A stretch of 64,000 bases of DNA from Lucinisca nassula. Lineage: Eukaryota; Mollusca; Bivalvia; Lucinida; Lucinidae. The notes beneath the pieces were generated by a model. The model saw only the letters and a list, made by a program, of their open reading frames with translations. It was not told where the DNA came from and did no database searches. Below are positions 1-11,426 of this stretch, one piece after another. Location: NCBI GenBank assembly GCA_963580285.1, contig OY757010.1, forward strand, positions 222,165,234 to 222,229,233, written 5' to 3'. Positions within the stretch are counted from its first letter, which is position 1; each line of letters begins with the position of its first letter. A program made the position numbers and the translations under genes.

Positions 1-200
1 ATCTAGTGGACCTCTATCAAGATTGTTTAAATTATAGCCCTGAGGCAAAAAATGCCCCTGCCCCGGGGCCATTTGGTTTTACATAGGCTTATGTAAGGAA
101 TATCTTCTTCTCTGAAACCGCAAGGCCCAGGTCTTTGATATTTGTTGTGTAGCTTCATCTAGTAGACCTTTGCCAAGATTGTTCAAATTATAGCCTTTGT

Positions 201-2191
201 TATGCTCCCCGAAGAATTTCGGGGGAGCATATAGTCGCCGCTTCGTCCGTGTGTCAGTGAGTCCGTGCGTCCGTGCGTCCGTCCCGCTCTTGTCAGCGCG
301 AATTCTCAGAAACTACTGGGCGGATTTCAATGAAACTTCATGGGACTATTAAGTATCGAAGGTGGATGCGCATATCACCTGCGTGTTTTGGTTCGATGAT
401 TTTTCCAACAGTTATGGCCCTTTGATGAATTCTGCATGAATATATAGGGTACTGTTCATGTCCACGCGAATTCTCAGCAACTACTTGCAGAAATTCAATG
501 AAACTTCAATGGAACCTTAAGCAGCAATAGAGGATGCGCATATTATCCGTGCTATCTGGTTAGATGATTCGTCACAGAGTTATGGTACTTTGTTTAAAGC
601 TGCAGCGGTAGGTCACTGTGGCTATTTTTAGAAAAAAACTTTGTCATCACTCTGGTGCCTACATTTATGGATGGATTTTAATATAACTTCACACAAATGT
701 TGGGTATGATAATATCTTGAGCATGTTCGACTTTCAGGGTCCTGGGCTCAAGGTCAAGGTCACTGCAGCTATTTTTAGAAAAAAACTTTGTCATAGCTCT
801 AGCGGTGTCATTTGCTGATGGATTTTAATATAACTTCACACAAATGTTGGGTGTGATAATATCTCAAGCAAGTTTTACTTTCAGGGTCATGGGGTCAAGG
901 TCAAGGTCACTGCGGCTATTTTTAGAAAAACTTTGTTTTTGCTCTAGTGCCTACATTTATTGATGGATTTTGATATAATTTCACACAAATGTTAAGTATG
1001 ATAATATCTCAAGCAAATTTAACTTTCAGGGTCCTGGGCTCAAGGTCAAGGTCACTAGCTATTTTTAGAAAAAAACTTTGTCATCGCTCTAGCGTCGTCA
1101 TTTGCTGATGGATTTTAATAGAACTTCACACAAATGTTGGGTATAATAATATCTCGAGCAAGTTCAACTTTCAGGATTCTGGGGTCAAGGTAAAGGTCAC
1201 TGTGGTTATTTTTAGAAAAAAACTTTGTCATCGCTCTAGTGCCTACATTTATTGATGGATTTTAATATAATTTCACACAAATGTTGAGTATCATAATATC
1301 TCGAGCAAGTTCAACTTTCAGTGTCCTGGGCTCAAGGTCAAGGTCACTGTGGCTATTTTTAGAAAAAAACTTTGTCATTGCTCTAGCGTCGTCATTTGCT
1401 GATGGATTTTAATATAACTTTACACAAATGTTGGGTATAATTATATCTAGAGCAAGTTCAACTTTCAGGATCCCTGGGTCAAGGTCAAGGTCACTGTGGT
1501 TATTTTTAGAAAAAAACTTTGTCATCGCTCTAATGCCTACATTTATTGATTGATTTTAATATAATTTCACACAAATGTTGGGTATGATAATATCTCGAGC
1601 AAGTTTGACTTTCAGGGTCCTGGGCTCAAGGATAAGGTCACTGCGGCTATTTTTAGAAAAAACTTTGTCATAGCTCTAGCGTCGTCATTTGCTGATGGAT
1701 TTTAATAGAACTTCACACAAATGTTGGGTATGAAAATATCACAAGCAAGTTTGACTTTCAGGGTCCTGGGGTCAAGGTCAAGGTCACTGCGGCTATTTTT
1801 AGAAAAACTTTGTCATCGCTCTAGCATCTACATTTGCTGATGGATTTTAATATAATTTTCGAACCCGTCTGATATTTTATATGAATGTAAAGGCACCCAA
1901 TACCGAACCATACCTGGGGACAGTCCTACGAGGATTGCCTCTGTGTACGAGAGTAAGTTTTCAATAAGTTGTATTAAACAGTTCTTCCTTTCATTTTTTC
2001 GGACTTTTGTGTTGCTGATGTTTGTATGACAGTGCCATCAGGCAAGCTAATCTGTCCACTGACAGGTTTTGTTATACTCCATTTTGAAGTACAGTGAGTA
2101 TACACAGTATACTGCTCTTTAACTCGGATAATGTTTCCTGTTCCGACTATTGCACGTTCGGGGAGCATCCATCGGTTTCACCGATATTCTT
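201..2191 (+). mobile_element. minisatellite-bearing rolling-circle-like element
   Basis: It interrupts a monomer: the empty site (TAGCCTTTGTTGATATTTGG, seen at 5355-5374) is split here between T and T with no clear target duplication. It begins with a hairpin (TATGCTCCCC...GGGGGAGCATA, 201-231), then a GTCCG-rich stretch, then 146-bp repeats. Near the 3' end TTCGGGGAGCA inverts the 5' tip, followed by hairpin ATCGGT-TTC-ACCGAT and ATTCTTG. Asymmetric inverted ends and T/T insertion fit Helentron-type non-autonomous elements; no Rep/helicase is encoded. Confidence 0.6.
600..1858 (+). repeat. 146-bp minisatellite (about 8.5 copies)
   Basis: GGTCACTG plus CTATTTTTAGAAAAA recurs every 145-147 bp. 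Two alternating variants are visible (CTACATTTATTGATGG and CGTCATTTGCTGATGG), suggesting amplification as a dimer. The same monomer recurs at 23592-24520 within a different element. Confidence 0.92.
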
Positions 2192-2340
2192 GTTGATATT
2201 TGGTATGAAGCTTCATCTTTTTAGACCTCCCTAAACATTATGCACATTATTACCCTGGGGTCAATAATGGCCCTCCCCGGGGCCCACTTGTTACTCTATG
2301 GATCAGGTGAGCGATCCAGGGCCATCATGGTCCTCTTGTT

Positions 2341-5300
2341 AGCTCACCGTCACGTAGTGACGAGGTGAGCTTTTGGGATCACTTTTTGTCCGTCGTCCGT
2401 CGTGCGTCCGTGCGTGCGTGCGTGCGTCCGTGCGTCCGTGCGTAAACAATTTCTTCAAACGACATCTCCTCCTAAACCACTGAGCGGATTTTGACCAAAC
2501 TTCACAGGAATGATCCTTAGGTGGTCCCTTTCAAAGTTGTTCAAATGGTTCCGGTCCGTTGCACATATAGGTCACAGGAGCCAAAAATAGATTTTTTTCA
2601 CCAAAAACTTAAAAAATCTTCTTCTCTGAAACTGCAAGGCCCAGGTCTTTGATATTTGGTATGAAGCTTCATCTAGTGGACCCCTACCAAGATTGTTCAA
2701 ATTATAGTGCTGGGGCCAAAAATGCCCCCACCCCGGGGTCCTTTGGTTTTACATGGGCTTATATAGGGAAAAACTTTAAAAATCTTCTCTGAAACTGCAA
2801 GGCCCAGGTCTTTGATATTTGGTATGAAGCTTCATCTAGTGGACCCCTACCAAGATTGTTCAAATTATAGTGCTGGGGCCAAAAATGCCCCTGCCCCGGG
2901 GCCCTTTGGTTTTACATGGGCTTATATAGGGAAAATCTTTAAAAATCTTCTTCTCTGAAACTGCAAGGACCAGGTCTTTGATATTTGGTATGAATCTTCA
3001 TCTGGTGGACCCCTACCAAGATTGTTCAAATTATAGTGCTGGGGCCAAAGATGCCCCCACCCCAGTGCCCTTTGGTTTTACATAGGCTTATATAGGGAAA
3101 ATCTTAAAAATCTTCTTCTCTGAAACCACAAGGCCCAGGTCTTTGATATTTGGTATGAGTCTTGATCTGGTGGACCCCTACCAAGATTGTTCAAATTATA
3201 GTGCTGGGGCCAAAGATGCCCCTGCCCCAGGGCCCTTTGGTTTTACATGGGCTTATATAGGGAAAATCTTTAAAAATCTTCTTCTCTGAAACGACAAGGC
3301 CCAGGACTTTGATATTTGGAATGAAGCTTCATCTAGAGGACCCCTACCAAGATTGTTCAAATTATAGTGCTGGGGCCAAAAATGCCCCCGCCCAGGGGCC
3401 CTTTGGTTTTACATGGGCTTATATAGGGAAAATCTTTAAAAATCTTCTTCTCTGAAACCACAAGGCCCAGGACTTTGATATTTGGTATGAAGCTTCATCT
3501 AGAGGACCCCTACCAAGATTGTTCAAATTATAGTGTTGGGGCCAAAAATGCCCCCGCCCAGGGGCCCTTTGGTTTTACATGGGCTTATATAGGGAAAATC
3601 TTTAAAAATCTTCTTCTCTGAAACTGCAAGGACCAGGTCTTTGATATTTGATATGAATCTTCATCTGATGGACCCCTACCAAGATTGTTCAAATTATAGT
3701 GCTGGGTCCAAAGATGCCCCCGCCCCAGGGCCCTTTGGTTTTACATAGGCTTATATAGGGAAAATCTTAATAATCTTCTTCTCTGAAACCACAAGGCCCA
3801 GGTCTTTGATATTTGGTATGAATCTTGATCTGGTGGACCCCTACCAAGATTGTTCAAATTATAGTGCTGGGGCCAAAGATGCCCCCGCCCCAGGGCCCTT
3901 TGGTTTTACATGGGCTTATATAGGGAAAATCTTAAAAATCTTCTTCTCTGAAACCACAAGGCCCAGGTCTTTGATATTTGGTATGAGTCTTGATCTGGTG
4001 GACCCCTACCAAGATTGATCAAATTATAGTGCTGGGGCCAAAGATGCCCCCGCTCCAGGGCCCTTTGGTTTTACATGGGCTTATATAGGGAAAATCTTTA
4101 AAAATCTTCTTCTCTGAAACCACAAGGCCCAGGACTTTGATATTTGGAATGAAGCTTCATCTAGAGGACCCTACCAAGATTGTTCAAATTATAGTGCTGG
4201 GGCCAAAAATGCCCCCGCCCAGGGGCCCTTTGGTTTTACATGGGCTTATATAGGGAAAATCTTTAAAAATCTTCTTCTCTGAAACCACAAGGCCCAGGAC
4301 TTTGATATTTGGTATGAAGCTTCATCTAGAGGACCCCTACCAAGATTGTTCAAATTATAGTGTTGGGGCCAAAAATGCCCCCGCCCAGGGGCCCTTTGGT
4401 TTTACATGGGCTTATATAGGGAAAATCTTTAAAAATCTTCTTCTCTGAAACTGCAAGGACCAGGTCTTTGATATTTGATATGAATCTTCATCTGGTGGAC
4501 CCCTACCAAGATTGTTCAAATTATAGTGCTGGGGCCAAAGATGCCCCCGCCCCAGGGCCCTTTGGTTTTACAAAGGCTTATATAGGGAAAATCTTAAAAA
4601 TCTTCTTCTCTGAAACCACAAGGCCCAGGTCTTTGATATTTGGTATGAAGCTTCATCTAGTGGACCCCTACCAAGATTGTTCAAATTATAGTGCTGGGGC
4701 CAAAAATGCCCCCGCCCCAGGGCCCTTTGGTTTTACATGCGCTTATATTGGGAAAATCTTTAAAAAATCTTCTTCTCTGAAACTGCAGGGCCCAGGTCTT
4801 TGCTATTTAGTATGAAGCTTCATCTAGTGGACCCCTACCAAGACTGTGCAAATTATAGTGCTGGGGCCAAAAATGCCCCCGCCCCGGGGCCCTTTGGTTT
4901 TACATAGGCTTATATAGGGAAAATCTTTAAAAATCTTCTGCTCTGAAACCACAAGGCCTAGGCTTTTGACATTTGGTATGAAGCTTCAGCTAGTGGACCT
5001 CTACCAAGATTTGTCAAATAATAGCCCTGGGGCCACAAATGCCCCTGCCCCAGGGCCCTTTGGTTTTACATGGGCTTGTATAGGGAAAATCTTTAAAAAT
5101 CTTCTTCTCTGAAACAACAAGGCCCTTGTCTTTGATATTTGGTGTGAAGCTTCATCTAGTGGACCTCTATCAAGATTGTTTAAATTATAGCCCTGAGGCC
5201 AAAAATGCCCCTGCCCCGGGGCCATTTGGTTTTACATAGGCTTATGTAAGGAATATCTTTAAAAAAATCTTCTTCTCTGAAACCGCAAGGCCCAGGTCTT

Positions 5301-5506
5301 TGATATTTGTTGTGTAGCTTCATCTAGTGGACCTTTGCCAAGTTCAAATTATAGCCTTTGTTGATATTTGGTAAGAAGCTTCACCTTTTTAGACCTCCCT
5401 CAACGTTATGCACATTATAACCCTGGGGTCAATAATGGCCCTCCCCGGGGCCCACTTGTTACTCTATGGATCAGGTGAGCGATCCAGGGCCATCATGGTC
5501 CTCTTG
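2341..5506 (+). mobile_element. composite unit with intact 5' hairpin
   Basis: It starts directly after the previous unit's CTCTTGT with the hairpin AGCTCACCGTCAC...GACGAGGTGAGCT (2341-2371), then a GTCCGTGCG-rich tract, a core (ACCACTGAGCGGATTTTGAC), many 166-bp monomers, and the 3' end: GGTGAGC (inverse of the 5' tip), hairpin AGGGCCATCATGG..CCT and CTCTTG. It is the only unit here with the full 5' hairpin. No coding capacity is seen. Confidence 0.6.
2961..4450 (+). repeat. higher-order repeat of 4 then 5 monomers
   Basis: Diagnostic variants recur in the same order: CTGCAAGGACCAGG, then GAGTCTTGATCTGG, then GGAATGAAGCTTC, then GTGTTGGGGCC. Block starts are 2961, 3623 and 4451, that is 662 and 828 bp, or 4 and 5 monomers. 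Confidence 0.8.
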
Positions 5507-7746
5507 TGTTTTATATTAGGATCACTTTTTGTCTGTCATCCGTGCGTAAACAATTTCTTCAAACAACATCTCCTCCTAAACCACTGATCGGATCGTGACC
5601 AAACTGCACAGGAATGATCCTTAGGTGGTCCCCTTTCAAAGTTGTTCAAATGGTTCCGGTCCGTTGCACATATTGGTCACAGGAGCCAAAAATAGATTTT
5701 TTTCACCGAAAACTTAAAAAATCTTCTTCTCTGAAACCCCAAGGCCCAGGTCTTTGATATTTGGTATGAAGCTTCAGCTAGTGGACCTCTACCAAGATTG
5801 TTCAAATTATAGCCCTGAGAGCAAAAATGCCCCCACCACGTGGCCCTTTGATTTTACATGGGCTTATATTGGGAAAATCTTTAAAAATCTTCTTCCCTGA
5901 AACCGCAAGGCCCAGATCTTTGATATTTGGTATGAAGCTTCATCTAGTGGATCCCTACCAAGATTGTTCAAATTATAGTGCTGGGGCCAAAAATGCCCCC
6001 GCCCCGGGGCCCTTTGGTTTTACACGGGCTTTTATATGGAACATCTGTAAAAATCTTCTTCTCTGAAACCGCAAGGCCCAGGTCTTTGATATTTGGTATG
6101 AAGCTTCATCTGGTGGACCCCTACCAAGATTGTTCAAATTATAGTGCTTGGGCCAAAAATGCCCCCGCCCCGGGACCCTTTGGTTTTACATGGGCTTATA
6201 TAGGAAAAATCTGTATAATTCTTTTCCTCTGAAACCCCAAGGCCCAGGTCTTTGATATTTGGTATGAAGCTTCATCTAGTGGACCCCTACCAAGATTGTT
6301 CAAATTATAGTGCTGGGGCCAAAAATGCCCCCGCCCCGGGGCCTTTTGCTTTTACATGGGCTTATATCTATAGGGAAAATCTTTAAAAATCTTCTTTTCT
6401 GAAACGGCAAGGCCCAGGTCTTTGATATTTGGTATGAAGCTTCATCAAGTGGACCCCTACCAAGATTGTTCAAATTATAATGCTTGGGCCAAAAATGCCC
6501 CCGCCCTGGGGCCCTTTGGTTTTACATGGGCTTATATAGGGAAAATCTGTAAAAATTTTCTCTGAAACCGCAAGGCCAAGGTCTTTGATCTTTGATATGA
6601 AGCTTCATCTAGAGGACCCCTACCAAGATCATTCAAATTATAGTGCTGGGGCCAAAAATGCCCCCGCCCCGGGGCCTTTGGGTTTTACATCTATAGGCTT
6701 ATGTAGGGAAAATCTTTATAAATCTTCTTCTCTGAAACTGCAAGGCCCAGGTCTATGATATTTGGTATGAAGCTTCATCTTGTGGACCCCTACCAAGATT
6801 GTTCAAATTATAGCCCAGGGGCCAAAAATGCCCCCCCCCCCCCCCTTTGGTTTTACATAGACTTATATAGGGAAAATCTTGAAAAATCTTCTTCTCTGAA
6901 ACCACAAGGCCTAGGTCTTTGATATTTGGTATGAAGCTTCAGCTAGTGGACCTCTATCAAGATTGTTCAAATTAAAGCCCTGAGGCCAAAAATGCCCCCG
7001 CCTTGGGGGCCCTTTGGTTTTACATAGACTTTTATAGGGAAAATCCTTAAAAAATTTCTTCTGTGAAACCACAAGGCCTAGGTCTTTGATATTTGGTGTG
7101 AAATTTCATCTAGTGGACCTCTATCAAGATTGTTCAAATTATAGCCCTGGGGCCAAAAATGCCCCCGCCCCGAGACCCTTTGGTTTTACATAGACTTATA
7201 TAGGGAAATCTTTAAAAATATTCTTCTCTGGAACTGCAAGGCCCATGTCTTTAATATTTGGTAAGGAGCTTCATCTAGTGGACAGTTATAGCCTTTGTTG
7301 ATATTTGGTATGAAGCTTCACATTTTTAGACCTCCCTCAACATTATGCACATTATAACCTTGTGGTCAATAATGGCCCTCCCCGGTTGGTTGGTTGATTT
7401 GAGGTTTAACGTCCCCGTCAACACTGTAAAGGTCATTTTGGAAACGTTGCTTTCAATTTTGTGGGACTTATTCCAGACATTGAGATGAAATGACACCTCA
7501 AGCCCTGTCGCCCAATGAAACCAATAGGGTTTATTAGCATGGACGGTCCGCCTCGCACCACGGTTCCTGGACAGGCTTAGAACCTCTAAGTGGTTTACCA
7601 GTACTAGTGTGCGGGCTGGATTCAGCTCTTTGTGGAAGCATCATGCAGTCCAAATATTTCTTCAAGCCCCTATGGGCAGGGGCCGAAGGCCACTTGTTAC
7701 TCTATGGATCAGGTGAGCGATTCAGGGCCATCATGGCCCTCTTGTG
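5507..7746 (+). mobile_element. composite unit 2 of the array
   Basis: It begins TTTTATATTAGGATCAC just after CTCTTGTG, lacks the 5' hairpin, has the core at about 5545-5700 and monomers to 7270, and ends in the hairpin and CTCTTG. A SINE-like copy lies in its 3' part (7385-7685). Confidence 0.6.
7385..7685 (-). mobile_element. SINE-like element, family S1
   Basis: Read on the minus strand it runs from a CCCCTGCCCATAGGGGCTTG head to a tail GACGGGGACGTTAAACCTC then CAA-rich sequence. It matches at least eight other copies in the window. No tRNA-like head is obvious; the tail resembles that of the tRNA-derived SINEs here. Confidence 0.75.
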
Positions 7747-9490
7747 TTTTATATTAGGATCACTTTTTGTCTGTCTCTGTGCGTAAACAATTTCTTCAAA
7801 CGACATCTCTTCCTAAACCACTTATCAGATTTTGACCAAACTTCACAGGAATGATCCTTAGGTGGTCCCCTTTCAAAGTTGTTCAAATGGTTCCGGTCCG
7901 TTGCACATATAGGTCACAGGAGCAAAGAATAGATTTTTTCACAGAAAAATTAAAAAAATCTTCTTCTCTGAAACCGCAAGGCCCAGGTCTTTGAAATTTG
8001 GTACGAAGCTTCATCTAGTGGACCCCTACCAAGATTGTTCAAATTATAGCCCTTGGGCCAAAAATGCCCCCGCCCCGGAGCCCTTTGGTTTTACATGGGC
8101 TTATATAGGAAAATCTTCAAAAATGTTCTTCTCTGAAACCACAAGGCCCAGGTCTTTGATTTTTGGTATGAAGCTTCATCTAGTGGAGCCCTACCAAGAT
8201 TGTTCAAATTATAGTGCTGGGGCCAAAAATGCACCCGCCCCGGGGCCCTTTGGATTTACATGGGCTTATATAGGGAAAATCTGTAAAAATTTTCTTCTCT
8301 GAAGCCGCAAGGCCCAGGTCTTTGATATTTGATGTGAAGCTTCATCTAGTGGACCCCTACCAAGATTGTTCAAATTATAGTGCTGGGGCCAAAAATGCCC
8401 CACCCCAGGACCCTTTGGTTTTACATGGGCTTATATAGGGAAAATCTTTAAAAATCTTCTTCTCTGAAACTGCAAGGCCCAGGTCTTTGCTATTTGGTAT
8501 GAAGCTTCATCTTGTGAACCTCTATCAAGATTGTTCAAATTATAGCCCTGGGGCCAAAAATGCCCCCGCCCCGGGGCCCTTTGGTTTTACATGGGCTTAT
8601 ATAGGGAAAATATTTAAAAATCTTCTTCTCTGAAGCTGCAAGGCCCAGGTCTTTGCTATTTGGTATGAAGCTTCATCTAGTGGACCCCTACCAAGATTGT
8701 TTAAATTATAGTGCTGGGGCCAAAAATGCCCCCACCCCGGGGCCCTTTGGTTTAACATAGGCTTATGTAGGGAAAATCTCTGAAACTGCAAGGCCAAGGT
8801 CTTTGATATTTGGTATGAAGCTTCATCTTGTGGACCCCTACCAAGATTGTTCAAATTATAGCCCTTGGGCCAAAAATGCCCCTGCTCCAGGCCCTTTGAT
8901 TTTACATAGACTTATATAGGGAAAATCTTGAAAAATCTTCTTCTCTGAAACCACAAGGCCTAGGTCTTTGGTATTTGGTATGAAGCTTCAGCTAGTGGAC
9001 CTCTACCAAGATTGTTCAAATTATAGTGCTGGAGCCAAAAATGCCCCCGCCTTGGGCCCTTTGGTTTTACATAGACTTATCTAGGGAAAATCTTTAAAAA
9101 TCTTCTTCTATGAAACCACAAGGCCTAGGTCTTTGATATTTGGTGTGAAATTTCATCTAGTGGACCTCTATCAAGATTGTTCAAATTATAGCCCTGGGGC
9201 CAAAAATGCCCCCACCCCGAGACCCTTTGGTTTTACATAGACTTATATAGGGAAATCTTTAAAAATCTTCTTCTCTGAAACTGTAAGGCCGTTGTCTTTG
9301 ATATTTGGTATGGAGCTTCATCTAGTGGACAATTATAGCCTTTGTTGATATTTGGTATGAAGCTTCACCGTTTTAGACCTCCCTCAACATTATGCACATT
9401 ATAACCTTGGGGCCAATAATGGCCCTCTCCGGGGGCCATTTGTTACTCTATGGATCAGGTGAGCGATCCAGGGCCATTATGGCCCTCTTG
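7747..9490 (+). mobile_element. composite unit 3 of the array
   Basis: Same TTTTATATTAGGATCAC start, core, monomers, and 3' hairpin with CTCTTG as its neighbours; about 1.74 kb. The identical junction between units argues for tandem amplification rather than independent insertion. Confidence 0.6.
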
Positions 9491-11426
9491 TGTTTTATAT
9501 TAGGATCACTTTTTGTCTGTCATCCGTGCGTAAACAATTTCTTCAAACGACATCTCCTCCTAAACCACTGATCGGATTTTGACCAAATTTCACAGGAATG
9601 ATCCTTAGGTGGACCCCTTTCAAAGTTGTTCAAATGGTTCCGGTCCATTGCACATATAGGTCACAGGAGCCAAAAAAAGATTATTTTCACCGAAAACTTA
9701 AAAAATCTTCTTCTCTGAAACCGCAAGGCCCAGGACTTTGATATTTAGTATGAAGCTTCATCTAGTGGACCACTACCAAGATTGTTCAAATTATAGTGCT
9801 GGGCCAAAAATGCCCCCGCACTGTAGTCCTTTGGTTTTACATGGGCTTATATCGGAAAAAACTTTAAAAATCTTCTTCTCTGAAACCCCAAGGCCCAGGT
9901 CTTTGATATTTGGCATGAAGCTTCATCATGTGGACCCCTACCAAGATTGTTCAAATTATAGTGCTGGGGCCAAAAATGCCCCAGCCCTGGGGCCCTTTGG
10001 TTTTACATGGGCTTATATAGAGAAAATCTTTAAAAATCTTCTTCTCTGAAACCGCAAGGCCCAGGTCTTTGATATTTGGTATGAAGCTTCATCAAGTGGA
10101 CCCCTACCAAGATTGTTCAAATAATAGTGCTGGGGCCAAAAATGCCCCCGCCCTGGGGCCCTTTTGTTTCACATGGTCTTATATAGGGAAAATCTTTAAA
10201 AATCTTCTTCTCTGAAACTGCAAGGCCCAGGTCTTTGCTATTTGGTATGAAGCTTCATCTAATGGACCCCTTCCAAGATTGTTCAAATTATAATGCTGGG
10301 GCCAAAAATGCCCCCGCCCCGGGGCCCTTTGGTTTTACATAGGCGTATATGGGGAAAATCTTTAACAATCTTCTTCTCTGAAACTACAAGGCCCAAGTCT
10401 TTGATATTTGGTATGAAGCTTCATCTAGTGGACCTCAACCAAGATTGTTCAAATTATAGTGCTGGGGCCAAAAATGCCCCCAATCTGGGGCTCTTTGGTA
10501 CTTATATATGGAAAATCTTGAAAAAATCTTCTTCTCTGAAACCACAAGGCTTAGGTCTTTTATATTTGTTATAAAGCTTCAGCTAGTGGACCTCTACCAA
10601 GATTGTTCAAATTATAGCCCTGAGAGCAAAAATGCCCCCACCACGTGGCCCTTTGGTTTTACATAGACTTATATAGGGACAATCTTTAAAAATCTTCTTC
10701 TCTGAAACCACAAGGCCCAGGTCTTTGCTATTTGGTATGAAGCTTCATCTAGTAGACCCCTACCAAGATTGTTCAAATTATAGTGCTGGGGCCAAAAATG
10801 CCCCCACCCCCGGGCCCTTTGGTTTAACATGGGCTTATATAGGGAAAATCTTTAAAAATCTTCTTCTCTGAAACCACAAGGCCTAGGTCTTTGATATTTG
10901 GTGTGAAATTTCATCTAGTGGACCTCTCTCAAGATTGTTCAAATTATAGTGCTGGGGCCAAAAATGCCCCCGCCCGGGACCCTTTGGTTTCACATAGACT
11001 TATAGGGAAATCTTTAAAATCTTCTCTGAAACTGCAATGCCATGGTCTTTGATATTTGGTATGGAGCTTCATCTAGTGGACCTCTACCAAGATTGTCCAA
11101 ATTATAGCCCTTGGGCCACAAATGCCCCCGCCCCGGGGCCCTTTGGTTTTACATAGACTTATATAGAGATAATCTTTGAAAATCTTATTCTCTGAAACAG
11201 CAAGGCCCAGGTCTTTGATATTTGGTGTGTAGCTTCATCTAGTAGACCTTTGCCAAGATTGTTCAAATTATAGCCTTTGTTGATATTTGGTATGAAGCTT
11301 CACCTTTTTAGACCTCCCTGAACATTATGCACATTATAACCCTGGGGTCAATAATGGCCCACCCCGGGGCCCACTTGTTACTCTATGGATCAGGTGAGCG
11401 ATCCAGGGCCATCATGGCCCTCTTGT
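9491..11426 (+). mobile_element. composite unit 4 of the array
   Basis: About 1.94 kb, same start and 3' hairpin as units 2 and 3. Monomer number differs from its neighbours. Confidence 0.6.
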
